From the NCBI GenBank assembly GCA_001577345.1, contig LSLI01000005.1, positions 1 to 64,000 of the forward strand: a DNA stretch of 64,000 nt, written 5' to 3'. Under the pieces are notes generated by a model, which worked only from the letters and a program-made list of their open reading frames with translations, searched no databases and was not told the DNA's origin. Numbering within the stretch: the first letter of the stretch is position 1; each line of letters begins with the position of its first letter. This stretch comes from Candidatus Gallionella acididurans. GTDB taxonomy: Bacteria; Pseudomonadota; Gammaproteobacteria; Burkholderiales; Gallionellaceae. Position numbers and translations under genes: made by a program. Of this stretch, positions 48,457-58,607 are shown in pieces.

Positions 48457-48600
48457 GGATACCTCTGTAAATCCATTTTACGGGCGAATCACTGCGTCGC
48501 GTACTCGCTCATTCCTTGTCTATCTAACCTGATATGCCTCGTCATTCGCTGCGCGGCTTCTTGTGCCTCATCCCGTAAAAGTGAATTTCCAAAGGCATCC
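48457..48600. repeat. MITE-like inverted-repeat element between ribE and ribD
   Basis: 144 bases bounded by about 33-bp imperfect inverted repeats: GGATACCTCTGTAAATCC plus TTTTACGGGCG (48457-48487), and on the other strand GGATGCCTTTGGAAATTC plus TTTTACGGGAT (48600-48570). The right arm is read as the last ten codons and stop of ribD; the left arm supplies the ribosome site of ribE. Arm sequences resemble those of the element at 10555-10692. Confidence 0.65.
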
Positions 48601-49683
48601 TTCCACCTTTGCCGTGATGCGCAAATCGTTCCCGACCTGCCGCACATCCTGCCATTTCAAATCGACGCGCTGGTCCAGACTCACCAGCTCTCCCAACTGT
48701 GCGATGCCGCGCGCACTGTCGCCCAGCAATTGCGGCGCAACATACAGCAGCAGCTCATCCACCAGCCCCGCGCGCAACATTGCGCCGTTCAATGTGCTGC
48801 CGGCTTCCAGCAACACTTCGTTGCATTCGCGCTGCGCCAGATCGCGCAACACCGCGTTCAAATCCACCTTCCCGTCGCTGCCCGGCAGCACAGCCACCGC
48901 CGCGCCCGCCTGTTCCAGCGCCGCGATTTTTTCTGCATCACGCACGGCGGTATAAATCAGCACACTTTCACCCTGCAGCACGCGGGCGGTCAGCGGCATG
49001 CGCAAGCGACTGTCCAGCACCACACGCAACGGTTGCCGCCCGGTCATGATGTCGCGCACATTCAGCCGCGCATCGTCCGCCAGGACGGTGGCTATGCCGG
49101 TCAGCACCGCGCAGGAACGCGCGCGCCAGTGTTGCACATCCAGCCGCGCCGCCGCCCCGGTGATCCACTTGCTGACACCGTTCGCCAGGGCCGTGCGTCC
49201 GTCCAGGCTCATCGCGATCTTGCTGCGCAGCAACGGCGTGCCGCGCGACATGCGCGCGAAAAATCCGGCGTTCAGTTCGCGTGCCGACGCTTCCATCAGG
49301 CCACAGTCGACTGCAATGCCGGCAGCGCGCAATCTCGCAATACCTGCTCCCGCCACTTTGGGATTCGGATCCTGTACCGCCACCACCACGCGCGCCACAC
49401 CGGCTGCGACCAGCGCCCCAGCACAGGGCGGCGTTCTGCCATGGTGGCTGCACGGCTCCAGGGTCACATATGCCGTTGCGCCGCGCGCCTTGTCTCCGGC
49501 CTCGCGCAAGGCAAGCACCTCGGCATGCGGCTCCCCGGCGCGCCTGTGCCAGCCGCTGCCCACGCATTTTTCATCCGCCACCAGCACACAGCCGACGCGA
49601 GGGTTGGGACTGGTGCTGTATAAACCCTGCTCGGCCAGGCGCAGCGCCTGCGCCATCCACCGGCTGTCTTGCGCAGCGGGCAT
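48568..49683 (-). CDS. ribD: Bifunctional riboflavin deaminase/reductase RibD
   Basis: 371 residues from the ATG at 49683, directly after the nrdR stop; longer frames to 49776 run antiparallel to no homology. N-terminal deaminase: HAEVLAL (zinc His, catalytic Glu) and PCSHHGRTPPC (zinc cysteines). C-terminal reductase: SKIAMSLDGRTALANGVSKWITG. Both steps of pyrimidine conversion are therefore covered. The last ten residues (GCLWKFTFTG) are encoded by the arm of an inverted-repeat element, so the natural C-terminus may have been altered. Confidence 0.94.
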   Translation of the reverse strand: MPAAQDSRWMAQALRLAEQGLYSTSPNPRVGCVLVADEKCVGSGWHRRAGEPHAEVLALREAGDKARGATAYVTLEPCSHHGRTPPCAGALVAAGVARVVVAVQDPNPKVAGAGIARLRAAGIAVDCGLMEASARELNAGFFARMSRGTPLLRSKIAMSLDGRTALANGVSKWITGAAARLDVQHWRARSCAVLTGIATVLADDARLNVRDIMTGRQPLRVVLDSRLRMPLTARVLQGESVLIYTAVRDAEKIAALEQAGAAVAVLPGSDGKVDLNAVLRDLAQRECNEVLLEAGSTLNGAMLRAGLVDELLLYVAPQLLGDSARGIAQLGELVSLDQRVDLKWQDVRQVGNDLRITAKVEGCLWKFTFTG

Positions 49684-49684
49684 A

Positions 49685-50182
49685 TCAGGTCTTCTTTCGC
49701 TTGCCGCTGCCGGCCGTGGCTCTGCGCGCGGGCGACTTGCGCACCTCCTCCACGGCCTCGGTAAAATCGCCGACATCCTGAAAACTCTTGTATACCGACG
49801 CGAAACGGATGTAGGCGACCTTGTCGAGCTTGAGCAATTCCTTCATAACCATCTCGCCAACCTGGCGCGAGCCGATCTCGCGCTCCCCCAGGGCATGGAG
49901 TTTCTGTGTGACATTGTCTATTGCGGCTTCGACCAGCTCGGCCGAAACAGGACGCTTGTGCAGCGCGCGTTTGAAGCTGGTGCGCAACTTTTCTTCGTCA
50001 AACTCGCTGCGCATCCCGTTCTGCTTGACCACCTGGGGCATGCGCAACTCCACCATTTCGTAGGTGGTGAAGCGTTTGTCGCAGGTCAGGCAGCGGCGGC
50101 GGCGGCGTATGCTGTCGCCGTCCTCGCTTTCGCGTGTGTCGACTACCTGGGTTTTTTCGCCTTTGCAAAAAGGACATTTCAT
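49685..50182 (-). CDS. nrdR: Transcriptional repressor NrdR
   Basis: 165 residues. An N-terminal zinc ribbon (Cys3, Cys6, Cys31, Cys34: [15 protein letters not shown] and [15 protein letters not shown]) and an ATP-cone domain ([28 protein letters not shown]). It represses ribonucleotide reductase genes in response to nucleotides. A typical betaproteobacterial position between glyA and ribD. A Lys/Arg-rich tail of about 15 residues extends beyond the usual end. Confidence 0.96.
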   Translation of the reverse strand: MKCPFCKGEKTQVVDTRESEDGDSIRRRRRCLTCDKRFTTYEMVELRMPQVVKQNGMRSEFDEEKLRTSFKRALHKRPVSAELVEAAIDNVTQKLHALGEREIGSRQVGEMVMKELLKLDKVAYIRFASVYKSFQDVGDFTEAVEEVRKSPARRATAGSGKRKKT

Positions 50183-50194
50183 ATTTAATTCAGG

Positions 50195-50273
50195 TCTGGG
50201 ATGCGAGTGCTGAGGACTGAGTAAAACGATGTTCCACCTAACCCAGTCCTCGCCCCTTAGTCCTCAGTCCTGT

Positions 50274-50277
<4 letters not shown>
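50195..50277. repeat. GGACTG-type inverted-repeat locus (copy 1)
   Basis: Between glyA and nrdR. GTGCTGAGGACTGAG on the left is mirrored by TTAGTCCTCAGTCCTG on the right around an AT-rich centre with CCCAGTCCTC. The same words occur at 56890-56985, so this is a dispersed family. Confidence 0.65.
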
Positions 50278-51521
<1,244 letters not shown>

Positions 51522-51754
51522 GGCTTGATTCCTGAATTGTGAGAACTGGAAAGGCGCGAATTCTACCATGCAGGCGGGGCTGGCAGGAATCCCGGCGCGG
51601 ATATTGCCTTGCCCGGGCCGTTCAGTCCGGGCCCCTGGGCTTCACCCGGAACAGGCCGGCTGGAACATCAATGAACCATGCAAGCAACACAACCCTGTTG
51701 CGCGACCCCGCCCCCAAACCGCTCGCCACGATTTCCGCCGCTATGCATACGTGA

Positions 51755-52666
51755 TCATTTGCCCTGATTCTGCAACTGAAGCATTTCGTAGAAAGCCCGT
51801 GCCAGGGGCGACAAGGGGCGCTCCCCCAATTTCAGAAAAAACAGGGGCCGGAGCAGGGGTGCATTGGGGGGATAGTGCAAAGCCTTGACCTCGCCCAGCA
51901 TCAGCAACTCCCGCGCAACCAGCGTTGGCACCATGGCCACTCCCAGCCCCGCAGCAACCGCGCGCGCGATACCTTCGTTGCTGCCAAGCTCGATGATGCG
52001 ACCGGGCTGGATGTCGTGCGCACGCATCACCCGCTCACTGACTTCGCGTGTTCCGGAACCGGGCTCGCGTATCAGCCAGACCTCTTCATTCAGGTTTGCC
52101 ACGTCCGGTTTGCGTTTTCGGGCAATCCTGGAGTCCGGATGGGCGATGATACGCAACTCATCGTCGCGCCAGTGGGTGGAAATGATGCGCTTATCGTCAA
52201 CCATGCCTTCCACAAGGGCCACATCGATATTGCAGTCTATCAGCGCCTCGCTGATTTCCATGGTGTTGCCTACATGGACTTTCAGTTGAATTGACGGAAA
52301 TTGCTGAAGGAATCTGGCCACATAGGCCGGCAACCAATAACCTGCAATGGTGGTGCTGGTGCCTACTATTAATTGCCCGCGTTTCAGGTCTATCCGGGCC
52401 CGTACATCTTCAATTGCAGCACGCTCCAATGCAAAAATGCCGCGCGCATGCTCGAACATTGCCTGGCCGCTTTCGGTCAGGCGAATTCCCCTGGCACCCT
52501 TGTTGCCCCCTGCGCCGCGCTCGACCAGGGGCAGATTAAGCTGTTGCTCCAGTTCCCGCACAGCCTTCGAGACCGCAGGCTGGCTGATATACAAAGCTTC
52601 CGCGGCGCGGGAAAAGCTGCGCTTGTCGGCGACCTCAAAAAAAACGCGAAGCAAATGCAGATTCAT
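51755..52666 (-). CDS. LysR-type regulator (YeiE-like)
   Basis: 303 residues. An N-terminal winged HTH (MNLHLLRVFFEVADKRSFSRAAEALYISQPAVSKAVRELEQQL) and a periplasmic-binding-protein-like effector domain from about residue 92. It is divergent from a YeiH-family gene, exactly as yeiE and yeiH are in E. coli, so it very likely controls yeiH. The 115-base space between them holds an inverted pair TATTTC...GAAATA (52670-52693). The effector is unknown. Confidence 0.85.
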   Translation of the reverse strand: MNLHLLRVFFEVADKRSFSRAAEALYISQPAVSKAVRELEQQLNLPLVERGAGGNKGARGIRLTESGQAMFEHARGIFALERAAIEDVRARIDLKRGQLIVGTSTTIAGYWLPAYVARFLQQFPSIQLKVHVGNTMEISEALIDCNIDVALVEGMVDDKRIISTHWRDDELRIIAHPDSRIARKRKPDVANLNEEVWLIREPGSGTREVSERVMRAHDIQPGRIIELGSNEGIARAVAAGLGVAMVPTLVARELLMLGEVKALHYPPNAPLLRPLFFLKLGERPLSPLARAFYEMLQLQNQGK

Positions 52667-52669
52667 AAC

Positions 52670-52693
52670 TATTTCTCATATCTGAATGAAATA
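52670..52693. promoter_or_regulatory. Candidate LysR-box between yeiE-like and yeiH genes
   Basis: TATTTC (52670-52675) and GAAATA (52688-52693) form an inverted repeat with a 12-base spacer inside the divergent intergenic region, close to the start of the regulator gene. The spacing suits a LysR-type site. AT-rich flanks suggest promoters. Confidence 0.45.
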
Positions 52694-52781
52694 TATGTAT
52701 TGGAGTTATGTTACAGCAAATCCTAATATTGCGCCCTCGATAGAAGTTTCATTTGCCGCAATTCAACCCAGGGACCCGACC

Positions 52782-53828
52782 ATGACCCATGCCAACCTTA
52801 CCAGCCCCATCGCCAGACGCTTGCAAGACCGCGCCTGGTGGCTTGGCATCCTGCTGGCGGGGGCGATCGCAACTGCCGCATTGGTCGCGGCCCAATTGCC
52901 GTGGGTGCTGCATCTGGGCTTGAGCTCTCTCACCCTGTCCATCGTTTTTGGCATCGTGGCAGGAAACACCATTTTCAGCATGATCGCCCCGCACACCGCA
53001 ACGGGGGTGGACTTTTCCAAGAACATGCTGCTGCGTGCCGGAATCATCCTGTATGGTTTCCGCATCACTTTTCAGCAGATCGCGGGGGTTGGATGGGAAG
53101 GTATCCTGATCGATTTGCTGATGGTGACCCTTACCCTGTTTCTCGCGGTACAGCTGGGCAAACGCGTGTTCAAGCTGGATTACCAGTCTTCGATACTGAT
53201 CGGGGCGGGCAGCGCCATCTGCGGTGCCGCCGCGGTCATGGCCACCGAGCCTGTCGTGCGCGGCCAGGCGCACAAGGTTTCAGTCGCGGTGGCCACCGTA
53301 GTGGTATTCGGCACATTGGCGATGTTCACTTATCCGCTGCTGTTTCCCTATTTGCACCTGTCCGAAAAGTACTATGGCATCTTTGTCGGCTCCACCATCC
53401 ACGAGGTGGCACAGGTAGTCGCTGCCGGCAGAAGTGTCAGTGATGCCGCGGCATCGACGGCCGTTATTGAGAAGATGCTGCGCGTGATGATGCTTGCGCC
53501 GTTTCTGCTTGTTCTGTCGTCATTCTCGCAAGGCGATGAAAAAGCGGGGAGCAAGCCGCACATCACGATCCCATGGTTTGCCGTGCTTTTCATCGCCGCG
53601 AGCGCAGTGAATTCGCTGCATTTCCTTCCCGCCCAACTGGTGAATGCATTGATTCAGGTCGACAATGTGCTGCTCACTACCGCAATGGCTGCTTTGGGTT
53701 TGCGTACCCATGTCGGCGCGATTCGCCAGGCCGGTGTCAAACCCCTGTTGCTGGCAACCTTGTTGTTTGCTTTTCTGACCATCGGCGGCTATACCATCAA
53801 CCGCCTTGTCATCTACGCATTCGGATAG
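52782..53828 (+). CDS. yeiH: YeiH/UPF0324-family membrane transporter
   Basis: 348 residues from the ATG at 52782. About ten membrane helices and the family stretch LLRAGIILYGFRITFQQIAGVG, ILIGAGSAICGAAAVMATEPVVRG and GIFVGSTIHEVAQVVAAGRSVS. Family members are described as putative sulfate or other anion exporters; the substrate is not established. Longer frames upstream from 52686 overlap the regulator's promoter region and carry no family sequence. Monocistronic and divergent from the LysR gene. Confidence 0.88.
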   Translation: MTHANLTSPIARRLQDRAWWLGILLAGAIATAALVAAQLPWVLHLGLSSLTLSIVFGIVAGNTIFSMIAPHTATGVDFSKNMLLRAGIILYGFRITFQQIAGVGWEGILIDLLMVTLTLFLAVQLGKRVFKLDYQSSILIGAGSAICGAAAVMATEPVVRGQAHKVSVAVATVVVFGTLAMFTYPLLFPYLHLSEKYYGIFVGSTIHEVAQVVAAGRSVSDAAASTAVIEKMLRVMMLAPFLLVLSSFSQGDEKAGSKPHITIPWFAVLFIAASAVNSLHFLPAQLVNALIQVDNVLLTTAMAALGLRTHVGAIRQAGVKPLLLATLLFAFLTIGGYTINRLVIYAFG

Positions 53829-53945
53829 TTCTCTAAAGCCACGTCACCAAAAGGCGATGGCATAAGCCGCCGGTTTTAACCGGGCAGACGATGCCGGGCA
53901 AGCGGGGGGTGGTTGCGGCCAAGCTGTCTTTCCACGCAGCCAGAA

Positions 53946-53963
53946 CGCGGTGACGCGTCACCG
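53946..53963. terminator. 18-bp perfect palindrome at the end of pmbA
   Basis: GCGGTGACG then CGTCACCGC, fully palindromic, 17 bases beyond the pmbA stop in the convergent gap between yeiH and pmbA. It is probably a shared terminator stem, though no long T-run follows. Confidence 0.5.
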
Positions 53964-53979
53964 CACTCCAGAGCAAACC

Positions 53980-55359
53980 TTACCGCCCGGCCACCGTCAT
54001 GCCTTCCACCAGAATCGACCCGCACTGCTTCGAGCCCTGCACCAGCACGTCGTTGCCGACCGCGACGATGTTGCGGTACATGTCTTTCAGGTTTCCGGCG
54101 ATCGTGATCTCCTGCACCGGGTACTGGATCACGCCGTCCTCGATCCAAAAGCCCGCCGCACCGCGCGAATAATCGCCGGTCACCTGGTTCACGCCCTGGC
54201 CGAGCAATTCGGTGACGAGCAGGCCGCGCCCCATCTGTTTCAGCAGCCCGGCGAAATCCAGCTCGCCGGACTGCAGGATCAGATTGTGGCTGCCGCCGGC
54301 GTTCCCGGTGGTGCGCAGACCAAGCTTGCGCGCGGAATAACTGCCCAGGAAATAACCGCGCAGCACGCCATTCTCGACGATGTTGCGGCGCCTGGTTTGC
54401 ACGCCTTCGTCATCGAACGGGCTGGAAGCCAGGCCTTTTGGGATGTCCGGCACATCGCTGATGTTGATGTGCGGCGAAAACACCTGCTGATCCAACCGGT
54501 CGAGCAGGAAAGAAGACTTGCGATACAGGCTGCCGCCGCTCACCGCGCCGACAAAGCTGCCCAGCAGGCCGGATGCGATCGGCGCTTCGAACAACACCGG
54601 AACCTGCATCGTATCTATCTGGCGCGCATTCAGGCGGCGCACGGTACGCTCGGCGGCAATGCGCCCGACTTGTTGCGCATCCATCATGTCCCCGGCGTCG
54701 CGTGCCACGGCATACCAGTAGTCGCGCTCCATCGCGTCATCCTCTCCGGCGATCACCGCGCAGCTGAGGCTGTGCCGCGAAGTCGGAAAGCCGCCGATGA
54801 AACCCAGGCTATTGGCGGTGATGAATTGCGCCTCATGCAGGTTGACGGTCGCGCCTTCGGAATTGCTGATGCGTTTGTCCGCATCCAGCGCGGCCTGCTC
54901 GCATCGTTGCGCCAGCTCTATCGCGGCATCGACCGGCAAATCCCACGGGTGATACAGGTCCATGTCGGGGCAATTGCGCGCCAGCATGTCTTCATCCGGC
55001 AGCCCGGAGCAATCGTCCCTGGCGGTATAGCGCGCGATCGACAGCGCTGCATCCACCGTGTCGCGCACCGCCTGCGGAGAAAAGTCCGAGGTGCTGGCGT
55101 TGCCGCGCTGCTGCCCCAGATAGACCGTGACGCTCAGGCCTTTGTCGCGGTTGTATTCTATGGTCTCGACTTCGCCGTGGCGCACCGTGACGGACTGGCC
55201 GAAACCTACCGACACATCGGCGGAGGCGGCAGAAGCGCCGCGCTGCTTGGCATAGTCCAGCATGGACTGCGCGATATCGCGCAGGCTGTCCTCGGAATGG
55301 GAAAATCTCTCCCTAGTCGAATCGAGGGAACGGGGTGATGAGGTTACCAGGGCATTCAT
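53980..55359 (-). CDS. pmbA: PmbA/TldE-family metalloprotease subunit
   Basis: 459 residues, the normal PmbA length. VETIEYNRDKGLSVTVYLGQQRGNASTSDFS (N-terminal domain) and the C-terminal GSFVGAVSGGSLYRKSSFLLDRLDQQVFSP and SGDYSRGAAGFWIEDGVIQYPVQEITIAGNL segments match. TldE pairs with TldD, the zinc subunit, to degrade CcdA and process microcin B17 leader peptides; TldD is not in the window. The start at 55359 (MNALVTSS) fits; an upstream ATG at 55419 adds 20 unsupported residues. Divergent from yjgA. Confidence 0.93.
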   Translation of the reverse strand: MNALVTSSPRSLDSTRERFSHSEDSLRDIAQSMLDYAKQRGASAASADVSVGFGQSVTVRHGEVETIEYNRDKGLSVTVYLGQQRGNASTSDFSPQAVRDTVDAALSIARYTARDDCSGLPDEDMLARNCPDMDLYHPWDLPVDAAIELAQRCEQAALDADKRISNSEGATVNLHEAQFITANSLGFIGGFPTSRHSLSCAVIAGEDDAMERDYWYAVARDAGDMMDAQQVGRIAAERTVRRLNARQIDTMQVPVLFEAPIASGLLGSFVGAVSGGSLYRKSSFLLDRLDQQVFSPHINISDVPDIPKGLASSPFDDEGVQTRRRNIVENGVLRGYFLGSYSARKLGLRTTGNAGGSHNLILQSGELDFAGLLKQMGRGLLVTELLGQGVNQVTGDYSRGAAGFWIEDGVIQYPVQEITIAGNLKDMYRNIVAVGNDVLVQGSKQCGSILVEGMTVAGR

Positions 55360-55481
55360 AAGCAAAGCGGGCAATTGGCGAAAGGCGGTATCATAGCAGT
55401 ATCGCCGGTATTCATTCAAAGGCTGGGTACATCAGGATTCGATCCAGCCAGGCACCTTAGGTTAACGACACATCCATTGCC

Positions 55482-56216
55482 ATGAACAAGCACAAAAAAG
55501 ACCACGACGAAGATGAACCCTTGCACATTCATCTCGGTGATGACGAAGACGAAGATGATGACGGCGACGAATATGATGCCGAAGAGCATGACGGCGCCAA
55601 TGCACATGACGACGACGGCGTAGAAGTCATCCGCCCTCATGCGCGCAATGAAACCCAGCCGCGCAAGTCGGATAGCCAGACTACCAGGGGACGCGGCCTG
55701 CGCAACCAGCCTGTGCCGGAGGATGACGAGGAGGACCTGCCCCCGAGCAAGACCAAAATCAAGAAACAGATGCATGAGTTGCGCGACCTCGGCAAAGAGT
55801 TGACCGAACTGGGCAAGGACCAGATTGCACAGCTCGACATCCCGGAAAACCTCCGCGATGCAATACGCGAGATGAAAAACATCAACAAATTCGGCGCGCA
55901 GCGCCGCCAGATGCAATACATCGGCAAGCTTATGCGCGACGTGGATACCGCACCGATACTCGCCAAACTGGATGCATGGAAAGGCAAGTCGCAGCATCAC
56001 ATCGCCTACATGCACCAACTGGAACGCTGGCGCGACCGGCTGATGGAAAGCGATGCGGCACTCACCGAGTTGCTAGCCGCCCATCCGGGCGCTGATGCGC
56101 AACGCCTGCGCACACTGATACGCAATGCGCAAAAGGAAATCGAGACGGGAAAACCCCCGAAAAATTTCAGGGAGATCTTTCAGGTATTGAGAGAGATCAT
56201 CCCCGAACCTACGTAA
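55482..56216 (+). CDS. yjgA: DarP/YjgA (DUF615) ribosome-associated protein with acidic N-terminal extension
   Basis: 244 residues, against about 183 in E. coli. The DUF615 domain starts near residue 85 (PPSKTKIKKQMHELRDLGKELTELGKDQIAQLDIP) and runs to the end. DarP assists late 50S subunit assembly. The first 60 residues are extremely acidic, with HIHLGDDEDEDDDGDEYD and further Asp/Glu/His clusters. That extension is unusual and may bind metal or basic ribosomal proteins. It lies six bases before the esterase gene. Confidence 0.92.
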   Translation: MNKHKKDHDEDEPLHIHLGDDEDEDDDGDEYDAEEHDGANAHDDDGVEVIRPHARNETQPRKSDSQTTRGRGLRNQPVPEDDEEDLPPSKTKIKKQMHELRDLGKELTELGKDQIAQLDIPENLRDAIREMKNINKFGAQRRQMQYIGKLMRDVDTAPILAKLDAWKGKSQHHIAYMHQLERWRDRLMESDAALTELLAAHPGADAQRLRTLIRNAQKEIETGKPPKNFREIFQVLREIIPEPT

Positions 56217-56222
56217 TAAAAA

Positions 56223-56888
56223 ATGGCCGACACGCACTCCCCGATAATTTTACAAACCGGCAAGAATCCTCAGCACAGCATCATCTGGCTGCATGGCCTG
56301 GGTGCAGACGGGCAGGACTTCGTGCCTGTCGCGGAGGAACTGAAACTCCCCGTCGCGGTGCGTTATATTTTCCCGCATGCGCCGATGCGCCCGGTCACGA
56401 TCAACGGCGGATTCGTGATGCGTGCCTGGTATGACATAACCGGCCAGAACATGGCTGCGCAACAGGACGCCGCAGGCATCCGCGCTTCGCAAGCGTTGGT
56501 TGAAACCCTGATCGCCCGGGAAGCGGCGCAAGGCATTGCACCGCAAAATATCTTTCTGGCCGGATTTTCCCAGGGCGGAGCCATCGCGCTGCACACCGCA
56601 TTGCGCCAGGCCGCTCCGCTGGGTGGCGTGCTGGCGCTCTCCACCTATTTGCCGCTGGCGGAAACCGCACCGCATGAAATATTGGAACAAAGCAGGCGCA
56701 CTCCCGTTTTCATGGCGCATGGTCTCGGCGATCAGGTCATTCCTTATTCGATGGGCGAAAATTCACGGGAGTCGTTGCTGGGCTTGGGCTATGCGGTCGA
56801 ATGGCACGAGTATGCGATGCAACACTCGGTGTGCGAGGAAGAGCTGCGGGATATTGCAACCTGGCTGGCACAAAAAATACAGGGCTGA
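56223..56888 (+). CDS. Alpha/beta hydrolase, YpfH/carboxylesterase family
   Basis: 221 residues. IIWLHGLGADGQDFVPVAEEL, the nucleophile elbow GFSQGGA (Ser near 116), then GLGDQVIPY (Asp) and the His in CEEEL region give the phospholipase/carboxylesterase family (EstB-like). It hydrolyses short esters in the cytoplasm; the natural substrate is unknown. Linked to yjgA with a six-base gap. Confidence 0.9.
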   Translation: MADTHSPIILQTGKNPQHSIIWLHGLGADGQDFVPVAEELKLPVAVRYIFPHAPMRPVTINGGFVMRAWYDITGQNMAAQQDAAGIRASQALVETLIAREAAQGIAPQNIFLAGFSQGGAIALHTALRQAAPLGGVLALSTYLPLAETAPHEILEQSRRTPVFMAHGLGDQVIPYSMGENSRESLLGLGYAVEWHEYAMQHSVCEEELRDIATWLAQKIQG

Positions 56889-56889
56889 G

Positions 56890-56985
56890 GTGCGAGGACT
56901 GGGGACTGGGGACTGGGGACTGGGCAAAAATCCGCCGCCAAGTTTTTAGCTTAGTCCTCAGTCCTCGCGCCTCAGTCCCAGGTTT
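56890..56985. repeat. GGACTG tandem and inverted-repeat locus (copy 2)
   Basis: Four tandem GGACTGG-type heptamers (about 56897-56923) are mirrored by TTAGTCCTCAGTCCTCGCGCCTCAGTCCC about 30 bases later. The words AGGACTGAGGACTAAG are shared with the locus at 50195-50277. It lies between convergent genes and may form a large hairpin. Confidence 0.65.
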
Positions 56986-58524
56986 TTATTCTTCGCCAGT
57001 TTCCTGCACGACAAAACGGAATTTTGCCAAATCATAATCAAGTCCTTTTTCCTGCAACCCGACGGGCATCAGCAGATAGCTTTTCCCGTCCATTACTATC
57101 TGCAGGCTGCGCCCCGGTGAAAATGTATCGGCCCTCATCAACAATTGACCCTCGCTGATCGAGTCGTTCCGCCTTGCATTAAGCCATAGCGCGGGCTGGC
57201 CGTTTTCAATCGCGCCGCCGGGCACGCTGTTTTGATTCAGCACCACTCCGGTAATTTGATTGGACAGGATTTCTGCTGCCACCCGCAACTGGTTCGCCTC
57301 GTCGCGCACCATGCGCCGCACCACGGCGATACCCCAATGCGGCACACCCTCCGGCTGTATGCCCAGCAAGCTGCCGATGCCGATAATTCCATTCCCTGTG
57401 GCAGGAACCACGGCGCTGAACCCGCTGGCACTGATTTCCTCGGTCACCCATTGCTCCGGTTTACCCCTGTCTTCGCCGAAATTCAACCCTGCGCCGGTTT
57501 GCTCGATCACGTTGTCAAAACTGTCGACGACTTTTAATTTCACATCGACCAAACGCCTGATATTGCGCCTGACAGGCGGCGCAATCACATAGTTCAACAG
57601 GTACTGGACGGCATTCCTGACCGCTTCCGCCTCGTAGTTTCCACCCAGGCTGATCTCGTCGGGGACGATATTCTTTTTCAGCACTTTCATCAGCTCTTCC
57701 AGCCTGGCTTGCATCGCTGGCATGCCGATAAACCGCATGGCTGGATGCGTTGTGGCGCCCATGTTGATGCGCGACGGCTCGGCCGGGCGGTTCAGGTCGA
57801 AGACCAGCCTGCTGTGCTGGCTGATCTCCGCATGAATGTCTATGGCCGAACGATAGTGGGCCACGATACGCTCCGTCAGGTGTATATAAAGCGGGCTCAA
57901 GGCGACAAGGCCGCTGTCGTACCACACCATCAGATTGCCGACTTCACATTTCACCGACGTGTTGCCTATCATGCCCGGATAAAGGCTGACCGGGGTATCA
58001 AGATATCCCAGCCGTTCGGCATGCCTGAAGAGCTGCAGAAGATTATTCCAGATCGAGTTATCAATCTGGTCGTAATGGGAGCAGGTATATTTCAATTGCC
58101 ACATCATGGAGTGCACCGCACTGGCAGTCAGCAACGGCACTTGCGCCCTGATGGCACTGCTGCCCCTTGCACCGTTGCAATAGGCGGTGAACAACTTGAA
58201 GTAGGCATCCGCGACCTGTCGCGACCATTTGCCTAGCGCCAACCAGAGACGATTTTCCTGGAATTTGTTTATTTCGAATGGGGTAAAATACTCCCTGACC
58301 AATTTCCGCACGTAAGGCTGGGCAGCCTCGTCAAACAAGCGCAACACGGCAAATTGATGATCAAGCTTGAATTCGGCCTGCTCGGACAATAATTCTATCA
58401 ACTCGGTCAGTTCGGTAAGTGACCTGAACGCATCATTTCTCGGCAAGTCTTCCAGCAGTGACTGCGCAGACTTGATGTCCGCCAAAGGATGATCAGATTT
58501 CTTGCCGAATATTGCAGATAACAT
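56986..58524 (-). CDS. Uncharacterised 512-residue cytoplasmic protein
   Basis: No signal peptide or membrane helix. It begins MLSAIFGKKSDHPLADIKSAQSLLEDLPRNDAF. The N-terminal about 300 residues are mostly helical. The C-terminal part has RRNIRRLVDVKLKVVDSF and a beta-rich end, slightly like PilZ-domain proteins, but the canonical RxxxR...DxSxxG is not clear, so I make no functional claim. Single gene, convergent with the esterase. Length and lack of low complexity support a real gene. Confidence 0.75.
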   Translation of the reverse strand: MLSAIFGKKSDHPLADIKSAQSLLEDLPRNDAFRSLTELTELIELLSEQAEFKLDHQFAVLRLFDEAAQPYVRKLVREYFTPFEINKFQENRLWLALGKWSRQVADAYFKLFTAYCNGARGSSAIRAQVPLLTASAVHSMMWQLKYTCSHYDQIDNSIWNNLLQLFRHAERLGYLDTPVSLYPGMIGNTSVKCEVGNLMVWYDSGLVALSPLYIHLTERIVAHYRSAIDIHAEISQHSRLVFDLNRPAEPSRINMGATTHPAMRFIGMPAMQARLEELMKVLKKNIVPDEISLGGNYEAEAVRNAVQYLLNYVIAPPVRRNIRRLVDVKLKVVDSFDNVIEQTGAGLNFGEDRGKPEQWVTEEISASGFSAVVPATGNGIIGIGSLLGIQPEGVPHWGIAVVRRMVRDEANQLRVAAEILSNQITGVVLNQNSVPGGAIENGQPALWLNARRNDSISEGQLLMRADTFSPGRSLQIVMDGKSYLLMPVGLQEKGLDYDLAKFRFVVQETGEE

Positions 58525-58607
58525 TCCCCGCCCCTTAAATCAATCGCTTGCATACGCATCAATGTAACCACAAAATCCTGCCTATGGAAAGCACTTGAAA
58601 GGCTAAC

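Noticed and set aside
48455-48567. An FMN riboswitch upstream of ribE
   Set aside because: The conserved FMN aptamer words are absent; the sequence is explained by the inverted-repeat element.
53950-55338. A 462-residue plus-strand frame over pmbA
   Set aside because: Shadow frame; pmbA on the minus strand carries the family motifs.
55416-56018. A hydrophobic 200-residue minus-strand reading frame over yjgA
   Set aside because: It is the antisense of the Asp/Glu-rich yjgA start, which forces Val/Ile/Phe codons; no start context or family match.
56897-56923. CRISPR-like tandem repeat
   Set aside because: The units are seven bases, directly adjacent, with no spacers and no cas genes.
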